This document shows, piece after piece, positions 33,979-43,095 of a stretch of DNA of 64,000 bases. The stretch is from assembly GCA_023412475.1 (NCBI GenBank), contig JAEYNR010000017.1, forward strand, positions 113,973-177,972, read 5' to 3'. A model generated the notes under the pieces. That model ran no database searches, was not told where the DNA came from, and was given only the letters and a program-made list of their open reading frames with translations. The stretch comes from Fibrobacterota bacterium. GTDB lineage: Bacteria > Fibrobacterota > Chitinivibrionia > Chitinivibrionales > Chitinispirillaceae. A program made the position numbers and the translations under genes. Each line of letters opens with the position of its first letter. Positions within the stretch are counted from its first letter, which is position 1.

Positions 33979-35046
33979 TTACTTTTTAGCTCTCTTTTTT
34001 GCTTCATCCTTCAGATTAAGAGGCTTAACTTCCTTTTCTTCATTAAGGTCATTAAGATCATCCATGATATTAACAGGAGCGGCTTTGATCCGTTGCTGTG
34101 AACCGCCTTCACCCTCACTGCTGCGCAGCTCTTTTTTCAGCTCATCTATCTGACTTTTAGTGGTTAATTTTATTGCTGGACCACCAGATTCGGTTCCGGG
34201 TTTTGCGCCATATTGGAGCCGGTCTATGCGTTCCTGGATTTTTTCTTTACGCAGGGCATCCGAGGTGTATGCCAGACACTTTTTCCAAGTCTCCAGAGCC
34301 TCTTCTTTTTGACCTTTCTCTTCCAGTGCCAAAGCCATATTGTCATAGAGCTCATCATTTTCAGGTTCAACCGAAACAGCCAGTTTGTATTCAGCTATAC
34401 CTTTATCAATATCTTTGTCTCTTTTCCAATAGATATTACCCAGCTCCCAATGTGCGCTTCCATTTTTAGGATTTGCAACATTTGCCTGTTTAAGATATTT
34501 TTTTGCTTCTTCATAATTACCTACTGCAATAAGACATTTGGAGAGGTTTATCAAAGCTTCCTCATGCACATCTTCAATGGAGATTACCTTTTTATACTGA
34601 GCAATTGCCTCTTTGTAGTGATTGGTATTGGCATAGGAGGTTGCCAGATTCATACGTGCGGTAATATTCTGGGGATCCAGTTGCACGGCCTGATACAGAG
34701 CATTAATTGCATCCTGAGATCGCCCTAGCTGTTCATAAGCAATTGCCAGATTCCCCCATAAGGCAGAATTGCGATTTTGAATCCGCATAGCTTTTTTAAA
34801 TTCATCAACAGCATTAGAGTATCTTCCCCAGCCCAGGTATGCGTATCCCAGGTTGTATTGGGCTTCGAAGTTGTAGGGTTCTCTGCTTGTGACCTGCCTG
34901 AAAGCGGTCACAGCCTCGCTGTAAGCGCCCCGTTCGAGCAGTTGTTGACCCGAAATCATCATTTCCTCAATAGATTGAGCTGATACCATAACAATGGCGA
35001 TCAGAACGACAAAGAGAGCTTTTACTGCATGAATTTTCATGTTCAC
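33979..35046 (-). CDS. Exported TPR-repeat protein
   Basis: A 355-residue protein with a signal peptide (ALFVVLIAIVMVSAQS, cleavage near residue 24) and at least six TPR units (for example AQYNLGYAYLGWGRYSNAVDEFKKAMRI, ALWGNLAIAYEQLGRSQDAINALYQAVQLDP, INLSKCLIAVGNYEEAKKYLKQA). The last ~70 residues are charged and probably disordered, ending in KKRAKK. It is likely periplasmic and acts as a protein-binding scaffold. GGGGTG lies a few bases before the ATG. Confidence 0.82.
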   Translation of the reverse strand: MNMKIHAVKALFVVLIAIVMVSAQSIEEMMISGQQLLERGAYSEAVTAFRQVTSREPYNFEAQYNLGYAYLGWGRYSNAVDEFKKAMRIQNRNSALWGNLAIAYEQLGRSQDAINALYQAVQLDPQNITARMNLATSYANTNHYKEAIAQYKKVISIEDVHEEALINLSKCLIAVGNYEEAKKYLKQANVANPKNGSAHWELGNIYWKRDKDIDKGIAEYKLAVSVEPENDELYDNMALALEEKGQKEEALETWKKCLAYTSDALRKEKIQERIDRLQYGAKPGTESGGPAIKLTTKSQIDELKKELRSSEGEGGSQQRIKAAPVNIMDDLNDLNEEKEVKPLNLKDEAKKRAKK

Positions 35047-35354
35047 CCCGTTTAATGCATTTATGGATGGATCTGCTTTCTCAATAAGAGAAAATAACTA
35101 TGAGAGGGAACTCTTTCAAGTCTTATTTAAAGAATAACCGAATTTCAACCGTCAGTCCGAGTAAAAAAAGTCACCCAGAGAGCATTGGATTTTAGCACTA
35201 ATAACCTGAAAATCAGTCGGTTTCCTTTTAAAGGAGAAATTTAATTCATAGTTTTTGCCTGGTTTCAACTGTTGGGTATAAGTCACTGGCAGACACTTTT
35301 CAGGGCAAATTGTATATTAAAAATGTTTAACGCAAAAAACAGAAGGATTATTCA
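35047..35354. other. Divergent spacer upstream of purB
   Basis: No gene. It holds a candidate purB promoter at 35290-35318. The only palindromic stretches are short. Confidence 0.4.
35290..35318 (+). promoter_or_regulatory. Candidate sigma-70 promoter of purB
   Basis: CAGACA (35290-35295) and TATATT (35313-35318) are 17 bases apart; the start codon is 37 bases downstream. Both hexamers are moderate matches. Confidence 0.35.
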
Positions 35355-36800
35355 ATGTGTCAAGATTCAAAGAAAGAGTATCAGAACCCGCTGCTCGAAC
35401 GGTATGCATCAACTGATATGTCCTACATCTTCTCCCCGATAAATAAATTTTCCACCTGGAGAAAACTCTGGCTGGCTCTGGCCGAAAGTGAAAAAGAGCT
35501 CGGACTCCCGATCTCTGAAGAACAGCTTGAAGAGATGAGATCTCATATATTTGATATAGATTTTGACCTGGCCCGCAGCTATGAAGCAAAGACCAGACAT
35601 GATGTTATGGCTCATGTCTATACCTTTGGAACATGTTGCCCAAAGGCGAAGCCAATAATCCATCTGGGAGCCACCAGCGCGTTTGTGGGAGATAATACAG
35701 ACCTGATACAGATTCGCGATGGTTTGAAACTGATTCTCAGCCGTATGGGTGGACTTATCAGCAAACTAAAAGTGTTCGCCATTAAACATGCAGATCTGGC
35801 GACTCTTGGTTTTACCCATTTTCAGCCAGCTCAACTTACCACTGTGGGGAAACGAGCATGCTTGTGGCTCTATGACTTATTACTGGATTTTGAATCAACA
35901 GAGCAGTTTCTCTCCACACTTCCTTTTTTGGGTGTCAAAGGCACTACAGGCACTCAAGCCAGTTTTCTTTCTTTATTTGATGGCGATCATGAGAAGGTAA
36001 AGAAGCTGGATAAAGTGGTGTCTGAAAAAATAGGTTTTGAGAGGATAATTCCGGTTAGTGGCCAGACCTATACCCGCAAACTGGATTACCAGGCAGCTTC
36101 GCTTCTTTGCAGCCTTGCTCAGTCCCTTCATAAAATGGCCAATGACATTCGCCTGCTGCAGCATTTAAAAGAGGTAGAAGAACCGTTTGAAAAAAACCAG
36201 ATCGGCTCATCTGCTATGGCCTATAAGCGTAACCCAATGAGATCGGAGAGATTAACCGCATTATGCCGTTATATTATATCGTTAAGTCAATCTCCGGCTA
36301 TGACTGCAGCAGAGCAGTGGTTCGAACGCACTCTGGATGATTCTGCCAACAAGAGGCTTTCTATTCCTGAAATGTTTCTGGCAGCAGATGCATCGCTTTT
36401 AATTGCAGAAAATGTTTCTGATGGTTTGGTAGTATATCCAAATGTGATCCAAAAGCATATAAATGAAGAGCTTCCTTTTATGGCCACCGAATCGATAATA
36501 ATGGCAGGGGTAAAAAAAGGCGGAGACCGTCAGGAAATACATGAACATATCAGGTCTCACTCCATGGAGTCTGCCCGTCTGGTAAAAATAGAGGGAAAGC
36601 CTAATGATCTTCTGGACAGAATAGCATCGGACCCGCTTTTTGGACTTTCAAAAAGTGATCTGCAGAACTTGCTTAATGTTTCGGATTTTGTGGGAAGAGC
36701 TCCAGTTCAAGTCAGGGAATTTATTGCTGAGTATATTGATCCATTGCTGGAACGCTCTGCTGCATTTGGCAAAGCGGGAAATTATGAGCTGACAGTGTAG
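35355..36800 (+). CDS. purB: Adenylosuccinate lyase
   Basis: A 481-residue fumarase/aspartase-superfamily lyase acting twice in purine synthesis (SAICAR to AICAR, adenylosuccinate to AMP). It is of the longer, animal-like PurB type. Key segments are TRHDVMAHVYTFG (catalytic base region), IHLGATSAFVGDNTD, FTHFQPAQLTTVGKR, and the signature loop IGSSAMAYKRNPMRSE with the catalytic serine. An AGAAGGA box precedes the ATG. The PHP phosphatase gene follows after 10 bases. Confidence 0.93.
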   Translation: MCQDSKKEYQNPLLERYASTDMSYIFSPINKFSTWRKLWLALAESEKELGLPISEEQLEEMRSHIFDIDFDLARSYEAKTRHDVMAHVYTFGTCCPKAKPIIHLGATSAFVGDNTDLIQIRDGLKLILSRMGGLISKLKVFAIKHADLATLGFTHFQPAQLTTVGKRACLWLYDLLLDFESTEQFLSTLPFLGVKGTTGTQASFLSLFDGDHEKVKKLDKVVSEKIGFERIIPVSGQTYTRKLDYQAASLLCSLAQSLHKMANDIRLLQHLKEVEEPFEKNQIGSSAMAYKRNPMRSERLTALCRYIISLSQSPAMTAAEQWFERTLDDSANKRLSIPEMFLAADASLLIAENVSDGLVVYPNVIQKHINEELPFMATESIIMAGVKKGGDRQEIHEHIRSHSMESARLVKIEGKPNDLLDRIASDPLFGLSKSDLQNLLNVSDFVGRAPVQVREFIAEYIDPLLERSAAFGKAGNYELTV

Positions 36801-36810
36801 GGATCAAGCA

Positions 36811-37644
36811 ATGCTGGCAGATTATCATGTGCATACCCCTTATTGTGGCCATGCTCACGGCAAAGTAATTCAGTATGTGAATTCAGCTATTCACTCAGGT
36901 TTACATGAAATCGGATTTTCTGATCATCTGGGCAGATACTATCTGAGCAAGAGTCAGAAACGCCGTCACTGGGACTGGGGGATGGATGATAAAAATATCG
37001 GCCGGTACTATTCAGAGATCTCCGACTTGCAGGAGATTTTCAGTAACGAGATCTCCATAAAAATAGGCCTTGAGGTAGACTATATAGAAGGTGCGGAGGA
37101 ATTACTTAAACCTTTTATTGATAACTACAAATTCGACTTCACTCTCTTGTCAATTCATTGTATGCCCCGGTTCAGTTGGGAACACCTCTCTTCATTTTCC
37201 AGACGCACTGATACACTTCCTTTATACAAAGAATATTTCAGACTCGCCCGTTGCGCACTGCATTCGCCCTTTTGTAACTCCCTGGCGCATCTGGATTTTA
37301 TCTGGCGCAATGTTTCATATCCTCTTAGCGCTCATGATATCATCTTGCAGGAAATCTCGGAGACTGTATATACAGCAGCACGTCTTAACCGCTGCATCGA
37401 GATCAATGCGAACGGTTATATCTGGTCAAGAGCTCACAGTTCTGCCGAAACATTCGACCCATTCATGTTTCTTATCGATCAGATCCAGCTTTACAATGTT
37501 CCTGTGACTCTTGGCTCGGATGCCCATGATCCTATGATGGTTGGTAAAGCATTTGAAGATATTATCGCACTGTTGATGAGTAGAGATATCAGTACGATTC
37601 AGCTCTTTTCCGATAGAGTGCAACACTCTGCTGAAATAGGTTAA
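36811..37644 (+). CDS. PHP-domain histidinol-phosphatase-like protein
   Basis: A 277-residue PHP metallohydrolase. Metal-binding motifs are DYHVHTPYCGHA (residues 4-15), EIGFSDHLG, GLEVDYIEG, LLSIHC, and a C-terminal GSDAHDP. This is the layout of HisJ/HisK-type histidinol phosphatases, which dephosphorylate histidinol phosphate in histidine synthesis. It lies 10 bases after purB and is probably cotranscribed. Substrate is inferred from family only; other PHP phosphoesterases look similar. Confidence 0.8.
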   Translation: MLADYHVHTPYCGHAHGKVIQYVNSAIHSGLHEIGFSDHLGRYYLSKSQKRRHWDWGMDDKNIGRYYSEISDLQEIFSNEISIKIGLEVDYIEGAEELLKPFIDNYKFDFTLLSIHCMPRFSWEHLSSFSRRTDTLPLYKEYFRLARCALHSPFCNSLAHLDFIWRNVSYPLSAHDIILQEISETVYTAARLNRCIEINANGYIWSRAHSSAETFDPFMFLIDQIQLYNVPVTLGSDAHDPMMVGKAFEDIIALLMSRDISTIQLFSDRVQHSAEIG

Positions 37645-37867
37645 ATTAGTAATTCCTAAACAACAGTTTGAGATGCTGATCTGCTCTATAGAATCATATC
37701 AAAATCAGTTATTAACCCTTTACACAAGGGATATTGATCTTTAGAAAGTGACCTCAGAGAGGTCTGTTAAATAGTGCTACCCCACTGGATAGAATACCCA
37801 GAGCAAAAAATGGCCTATACACCCTACAACAACTGAAAACACACGATGTAATCATGGTTTCCATTCG
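37645..37867. other. Spacer left of repeat array 2
   Basis: No gene. ACCTC/GAGGT arms (about 37750-37763) form a weak hairpin without a T-run. Confidence 0.35.
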
Positions 37868-38021
37868 TTTTATTAATTCAGAAACTGTATAGTATCGTCG
37901 GGCACATCATAATTGCCGTCGGGCACATCAGAATTGGTTTATTTCAGTGTAAAAGATGAAATGTGATTGTAAAAAGATGGCTTGTAGTGGTAAAAAGATG
38001 GACAGTATGTTGATTTTTCTG
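37868..38021 (+). repeat. 21-bp-unit array 2, left of the carbohydrate-enzyme cassette
   Basis: A header TTTATTAATTCAGAAAC is followed by seven 21-base steps. Units 37896 and 37917 both begin CGTCGGGCACATCA; units 37938, 37959 and 37980 end in GTAAAAAGATG or a one-base variant. The header and the CGTCGGGCA units recur at 42834 on the right side of the cassette in the same orientation. No ribosome binding site or long frame is present. Confidence 0.75.
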
Positions 38022-38056
38022 TTTGTAGTATTTTAACTTAATACAGAAAGATTTAT

Positions 38057-38437
38057 CTACAATTTAAAAATCAAGGTTATAATCATATTCTCATCAAGTT
38101 TATTTTCTATTAATAAAGCATTTATTGCCCATTTCCAGATATTCCAATATACGAATAGTGATTTTTGGCTTGCATCGCCAGATGTATTCTGAGTAACAAC
38201 TGACATGGTGTCGCCTGGAGTCTGGCAATTTTGTATATGGTGAAGAGCAGCTATCCTTGTGAAAAAATATCCTGGAGGCGTTATGGTACCGGGGGCAATA
38301 TCCTGATTTGAAAGCGGGTCTGGTACACAGAAAAAATTGTAACGGTGTCCATGTTCAATTGCCAATGCCGGCATACCCGATGGCGAGTATGTACCCAAGC
38401 CCTGTTCATTGTCACGCATCTGATTTATTCCCGGCAA
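38057..38437 (-). CDS. Doubtful hypothetical protein or gene remnant
   Basis: A 126-residue frame whose composition looks protein-like in the middle (YSPSGMPALAIEHGHRYNFF...) but which lacks a ribosome binding site, starts with TTG unless Met7 is used, and matches no family I recognise. It could be a fragment of a decayed exported protein. Confidence 0.2.
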   Translation of the reverse strand: MPGINQMRDNEQGLGTYSPSGMPALAIEHGHRYNFFCVPDPLSNQDIAPGTITPPGYFFTRIAALHHIQNCQTPGDTMSVVTQNTSGDASQKSLFVYWNIWKWAINALLIENKLDENMIITLIFKL

Positions 38438-38893
38438 GATAAGGTCAACATTTTCAGATGCATTTAATAAAATAATTCAAGAAAGAATAATTTCAGTTAC
38501 CTATGTGCCGGGAAACCATGATTTAACTATAACTGCTGTATAATTTTCACATAACACCTTTTATTATTTCTTTCTACTTGTATAGTTTTTCAAAATCTGC
38601 TCTGATTGCAATTAATTTCTGGTCTTCATATTTTCTGATTTATAATTCTATTTATCGTTTTAAGGGATTGTCGCTATCCTGGTATTTTGATTCATCGGCG
38701 CACACAATAAGCCCCGTTTCCAGCAAACCTGTTCGGATCTATAACCAAACAAGCGCAAGTCAAATGAAGTTAAGATGTTAAGAAGTTTCATTCCTGGTCA
38801 CCCCTGAACGTTGAGCCCCGTTCCAATTTCCGGAACACTTTCTTCACTCACTATCACTAAATCCGCATTCGGCAAAATTATACCCACTTATAT

Positions 38894-38947
38894 TATAATG
38901 TAGGGATTGTCCCGTTTTTGCATTTGTTTAGCTATTGTCAGCTAAAC
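38894..38947 (+). promoter_or_regulatory. -10 box and inverted repeat upstream of the esterase gene
   Basis: TATAAT (38894-38899) is followed by GTTTAGCT (38926-38933) and AGCTAAAC (38940-38947), perfect 8-base arms with a 6-base loop. A -35 box is not convincing. The repeat could be an operator or a leader hairpin. Confidence 0.4.
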
Positions 38948-39008
38948 ATTCCCCGGCACAGAAACCGGACCATTTATTTGGACACACAGACCTGGAGGAT
39001 GTTACAGT

Positions 39009-40457
39009 ATGTTTAAAGGTTTAATGCTCTGTCTCTTTGCAATCATCCTGACAACTAGCGCTCAAACAATCAATCTGAGCGGTAAAATATTGAACCGGGC
39101 AGGATACCCCATAGCCAACGCCGTTGTAAGTCTTGTCAATGAAGGCTCGAAGGATACCACTACAAATAACGGAAGTTACTCTATTACCAAGAGCTCCGTC
39201 GCCGTCTCTTCTGTTGCGCTTTTTCCTGAAAGTCAGGAAGTTACAGTAAAAAACGGACAGTTGCGGCTGAGCCTCCCTAATGCCATGCCGGTAAAAATCG
39301 AAGTTTTTGATGTTAAAGGTAAATTGCTTGCTAAAGAGGTATCATCAAAGGTACCGGGAGGATTCTACAGTTTTAATATCGACAGGAATTTACGGACATC
39401 TCTGCTCATAATCAGAGCTACAATTGGAAATGAGAAATTCCTGATCCGTCATATTCCATTGAAGAACAGTTATTACTCGTTGAATCGATCCGACTCAAAA
39501 CCCTTATCACTGGGTACCAGCCTGGCAAAAATAGTGGCTATCAATGATACCCTGAGGGTTACAGCCGCCAATTACATCACCGGTTCGGTGGCGATCACCT
39601 CTTACGAACTTAAGAATCTCAATATTACTCTTGATTCCGCCACTGCAGAGGCTGGCAGCAGCAGTGGATGTGGTAAAAATCCGACTCTTAAAAGCGGCAG
39701 GCAATCGGTTCAGGTTAATGGCCAGACCCGTAATTTCTTGATCAGGATTCCTGAAAATTACAATAACACCCACCCCTATCCACTGGTTTTCGCGTTTCAT
39801 TGGAACGGCGGAAACATGAACGAGGTCGACGGGGGCGGAACCAGCGGATACACATGGTCCTACTACGGACTTCGGGAACAGGCTGACAAGAGCACCAACA
39901 AACAGATGATTTTTGTAGCCCCCGACGGCCTCAGTGCCGGCTGGGCCAACAGCAATGGACGTGACATCGCATTTGTAGATGAGATGCTCAAATTGATAAA
40001 GGGGGATCTCTGTATCGACACCACACGGATCTTTGCGTTGGGTTTCAGCTATGGCGGAGGCATGAGTTATGCAATCGCCTGTTCCCGTGCAAAAGTATTT
40101 CGCGCGGTAGCAGTCTACTCCGGTATGCAGCTCAGCGGCTGTGATGGTGGCAATGATCCAATCGCATACCTTGGAATCCATGGAATTGGCGACCCGACAT
40201 GCGGTATTGCCGCAGGACGATCGCTGCGCGACAGATTTGTCAGAAATAATGGCTGTACCGCCCAGAACGCTCCTGAACCCTCAGGGGGAAGCAAAACACA
40301 TATTTGCACACGGTTTGACGGGTGCAGAGACGGTTACCCGGTAGAGTGGTGCGCTTTTGATGGTGGTCATACTCCGGGTAACGTCGATGGTGGCGGCGAT
40401 GATGGCGCCAAAACATGGACCAAGGAAAAAACCTGGCAATTCTTCACACAATTCTAA
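39009..40457 (+). CDS. Exported CE1-like esterase (feruloyl esterase / PHB-depolymerase type) with N-terminal beta modules
   Basis: A 482-residue exported enzyme. A signal peptide (LMLCLFAIILTTSAQ) is followed by a carboxypeptidase-regulatory-like beta domain (~20-75), a second beta module resembling a T9SS sorting tail (IEVFDVKGKLLAKE...GGFYSFNI, ~90-145), a Ser/Gly linker (SSSGCG) and an alpha/beta-hydrolase domain (~235-482). The hydrolase has an oxyanion segment FAFHWNGG, nucleophile elbow GFSYGG and a C-terminal histidine in DGGHTPG, as in CE1/PHB-depolymerase-like esterases of plant-wall degraders. Many cysteines suggest disulfides. GGAGG lies 10 bases before the ATG. Feruloyl or acetyl-xylan substrate is a guess. 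Confidence 0.82.
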   Translation: MFKGLMLCLFAIILTTSAQTINLSGKILNRAGYPIANAVVSLVNEGSKDTTTNNGSYSITKSSVAVSSVALFPESQEVTVKNGQLRLSLPNAMPVKIEVFDVKGKLLAKEVSSKVPGGFYSFNIDRNLRTSLLIIRATIGNEKFLIRHIPLKNSYYSLNRSDSKPLSLGTSLAKIVAINDTLRVTAANYITGSVAITSYELKNLNITLDSATAEAGSSSGCGKNPTLKSGRQSVQVNGQTRNFLIRIPENYNNTHPYPLVFAFHWNGGNMNEVDGGGTSGYTWSYYGLREQADKSTNKQMIFVAPDGLSAGWANSNGRDIAFVDEMLKLIKGDLCIDTTRIFALGFSYGGGMSYAIACSRAKVFRAVAVYSGMQLSGCDGGNDPIAYLGIHGIGDPTCGIAAGRSLRDRFVRNNGCTAQNAPEPSGGSKTHICTRFDGCRDGYPVEWCAFDGGHTPGNVDGGGDDGAKTWTKEKTWQFFTQF

Positions 40458-40567
40458 TAAACAAGTGATAATTCCGGTTTCGCGGAAGTTGCATTTCCTA
40501 ACTCCCGCATTTTATTTCTATAAGTAAACAATTGTAACATTTTATAATATTAGAGGCAGGAGACAAT

Positions 40568-42469
40568 ATGACACCAAAGAATAAACTCGCTTGTTCAGTT
40601 TTAATGCTGTTTATGGTGATTTGTTCCTTTTCTTATGTCGAGGCATTGGATAATGGTTCGGCAAAGACACCTCCAATGGGGTGGAACAGTTGGAACTGTT
40701 TTGGAGAAAATATCAATGAAAAACAAATAAAAGAGATTGCCGATGTAATGGCCAGCAGTGGACTAAAAGATGCCGGCTACATTTACCTTAATATTGATGA
40801 TAACTGGATGGCTACTTCGCGTGATGCAGATGGGAATCTAAGGTCAGATCCGACCCGTTTTCCGAAAGGAATGAAAGATCTGGGTGATTATATTCATTCC
40901 AAGGGATTGAAATTCGGCATTTACGGTGACCGGGGTACGGTAACCTGTGTTCATCGTGATAAGAACAGATTTCCAATGGAAACTCAAAGCGGAAGCATAG
41001 GAAGAGAAGAACGTGACGCAAAGACTTTTGCATCCTGGGGAGTTGATTACCTGAAGTATGACAATTGTGAGGTCGGCTACGCAGCTCCCAGCGAAACGAT
41101 GCAAAAGGATTACGAAAAAATGAGGGATGCTCTTGCAAATAGCGGTCGAGATATTGTCTTCAGTATTTGTGCATGGGAATTCCGTGATTGGATGCCAAAA
41201 GCAGGAAACCTTTGGAGAACAACAACTGATATTCTGAATATATGGAAAAAAGGACCTAATAACTGGTCATGGGGAATTCTTGACATTATTGATTTAAACG
41301 AACCAAGAGCCCCATATGCAAAACCTGGTGCCTGGAATGACCCGGACATGCTGCAGGTTGGTAATAACAGAAATGGCGGGCCTACAAATGAAGAATATCG
41401 GTCCCATTTCAGTTTATGGTGTATCATGGCTGCACCTCTTATCCTTGGAAATGATATCCGCAATATGACGCAGGAAACAAAGGATATTATTCTTAATAGG
41501 GAAGTTATTGCGGTAGATCAGGATTCAGCAGGTATACAAGGTACCAAAGTTAAATCATCAAACGGACTTGATGTGTGGTGTAAACCTTTAGGATCCAGGA
41601 ACGGCAATATTAAAGCAGTCGCTTTATTTAACAGAAACAGTTCTGCATCAGATATCACCGTTAATTTCTCCGACATCGGACTCAATGGAGAAGTATACGT
41701 TCGAGACCTCTGGGCAAAGTCAGATAAGGGGAAATTTACCAGCTCTTATACCGCAAACGTTCCATCCCATGGAACTGTGATGCTCAAAATTTCCGGTGAA
41801 CCACCAAAACCCGTTTCAGCATTCGATACAATTCAGGCAGAAAGCTACAGTATCCATTCCGGTATTCAGGATGAGACCTGTAATACATCTGACAGATGTA
41901 TCGGATATATCGAAAATGATGATTATGTTGTCTATGATAATTTGATATTCGATTCTGAACCAACAGGTTTTGAGGTAGCTGCATCAAGCAATGGCACCAA
42001 TGGTGGCAGCATTGAAATCAGGCTCGACAGTCTCAATGGTAAACTTGCAGGAACCTGTGAAATTCCATCAACCGGAGACTGGTCGGCATATGTCGTTAAG
42101 AGCTGTAAAATAGCCGGTATAAATGGTAACCATAAAATATTCCTGAAATTTACCGGAGGGGATGAATACCTTCTTAACATCAACTGGTTCAGATTTCTTA
42201 CAAGTACTGCAACAATCAGTTTTAAAACAACGAAAACAGAAAATAACAGTTTCACAATGGGACACCTGAGCAGTGAGTTGATAATCACCCCTGTGAATAA
42301 AAATTCCAGGTACAACATATCAATATTTTCACCACGGGGTCAACTAATTACTAACATGAAAAATATTACAAATTCAGTATCAGTTCCTGTTCGGTACAGT
42401 GGTGTTTATATCGTTGACATTACTTGTAATGGAAAACGTGAGCTACAGAAGGTCACACTTCACAGATAA
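40568..42469 (+). CDS. Exported GH27 alpha-galactosidase with CBM6-like domain and sorting-type C-terminus
   Basis: A 633-residue exported glycoside hydrolase. After the signal peptide (CSVLMLFMVICSFSYVEA) the GH27 barrel begins with TPPMGWNSWNCFG; the nucleophile is in DYLKYDNC and the acid/base in WNDPDML. A GH27 C-terminal beta domain (~335-410), a CBM6-like module (~418-545: IQAESYSIHSG...INWFRF) and an ~80-residue tail (YNISIFSPRGQLI...SGVYIVDITCNGKRELQKVTLHR) follow; the tail has the pattern of T9SS type-A sorting domains. GGCAGGAG precedes the ATG. A terminator follows the gene. It acts outside the cell on galactose-decorated polysaccharides. Confidence 0.9.
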   Translation: MTPKNKLACSVLMLFMVICSFSYVEALDNGSAKTPPMGWNSWNCFGENINEKQIKEIADVMASSGLKDAGYIYLNIDDNWMATSRDADGNLRSDPTRFPKGMKDLGDYIHSKGLKFGIYGDRGTVTCVHRDKNRFPMETQSGSIGREERDAKTFASWGVDYLKYDNCEVGYAAPSETMQKDYEKMRDALANSGRDIVFSICAWEFRDWMPKAGNLWRTTTDILNIWKKGPNNWSWGILDIIDLNEPRAPYAKPGAWNDPDMLQVGNNRNGGPTNEEYRSHFSLWCIMAAPLILGNDIRNMTQETKDIILNREVIAVDQDSAGIQGTKVKSSNGLDVWCKPLGSRNGNIKAVALFNRNSSASDITVNFSDIGLNGEVYVRDLWAKSDKGKFTSSYTANVPSHGTVMLKISGEPPKPVSAFDTIQAESYSIHSGIQDETCNTSDRCIGYIENDDYVVYDNLIFDSEPTGFEVAASSNGTNGGSIEIRLDSLNGKLAGTCEIPSTGDWSAYVVKSCKIAGINGNHKIFLKFTGGDEYLLNINWFRFLTSTATISFKTTKTENNSFTMGHLSSELIITPVNKNSRYNISIFSPRGQLITNMKNITNSVSVPVRYSGVYIVDITCNGKRELQKVTLHR

Positions 42470-42501
42470 GCAAAAAGAACACCTGTTGGCCTGTTTGTTA
42501 A

Positions 42502-42536
42502 GCAACACATTCTGTATGATTGTGTTGCATTTTTTT
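42502..42536 (+). terminator. Rho-independent terminator of the GH27 gene
   Basis: GCAACACA (42502-42509) and TGTGTTGC (42521-42528) are perfect arms, followed by a seven-T run. Confidence 0.85.
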
Positions 42537-42833
42537 ACCTAACCATTGCGATAAAACCAAGAACTTTTCATTTGAGGCTAACCGCATTACCTGGCATTTC
42601 CTAAATAGTTCGCAATCAGTTCAACTGCGCCAATCATCAGAGAAGCTCACCAGGCTCACAGCCTATCCAGGTCAACTAAAACCACAGCAGATCACGGATT
42701 CCGATTTGTGGTCCGGTTAATCGCAGCGGATGATGGCAGGCTGGGCAATTCTTACCTTTTCGACATAGTTTCCTGCGAAGGTGAATGATCAATAGTTCGG
42801 GAATTTGAATGATGAATAATTAAAAGAATCACA
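42537..42833. other. Spacer between the GH27 terminator and repeat array 3
   Basis: No gene, promoter or further repeat is recognised in this stretch. Confidence 0.35.
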
Positions 42834-43080
42834 TTTATTAATTCAGAAACCCTATAATAATCGTCGGGCAACTCAGATTCACCGTCGGGCAACCCAGATT
42901 CAGTTATTTTACTCCCAAAAGATGGTTAATAACCCATAAATGATGATCAATTACCCTTCAATGATGATTTGAATAGTCCCAAAACAGAAAATTGCAATCA
43001 ATACCCTCGATCCTGTATAATGAAAACAATTACATTTATATTCAGAACCGTGTAATACTGTCGGGTAACATAGATTTGGT
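42834..43080 (+). repeat. 21-bp-unit array 3, right of the carbohydrate-enzyme cassette
   Basis: The header TTTATTAATTCAGAAAC is repeated at 42836. Units 42862 and 42883 both begin CGTCGGGCAAC; units 42904, 42925 and 42946 end in AGATG or TGATG, and 42967 ends in CCCAAAACAG. A second, shorter copy (43034-43080: TTTATATTCAGAACC then TGTCGGGTAACATAGATTT) runs up to the ribosome binding site of the acetyltransferase gene. It is the same family and orientation as array 2. Confidence 0.72.
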
Positions 43081-43095
43081 TATTGGAGGAGCTAA

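Larger units (their letters stand above)
38022..39008. other. Long spacer upstream of the esterase gene
   Basis: Apart from one doubtful frame (38057-38437, minus) no gene is seen. The right end holds a perfect -10 box (38894-38899) and an 8-base inverted repeat. Confidence 0.4.

Noticed and set aside
34213..34728. Plus-strand 171-residue frame
   Set aside because: Antisense to the exported TPR gene, which has clear repeats and a ribosome binding site.
37896..38021. CRISPR array
   Set aside because: Units are contiguous 21-base imperfect repeats without unique spacers, and no cas gene is near.
38578..38781. 67-residue plus-strand frame
   Set aside because: No ribosome binding site and no protein-like pattern.
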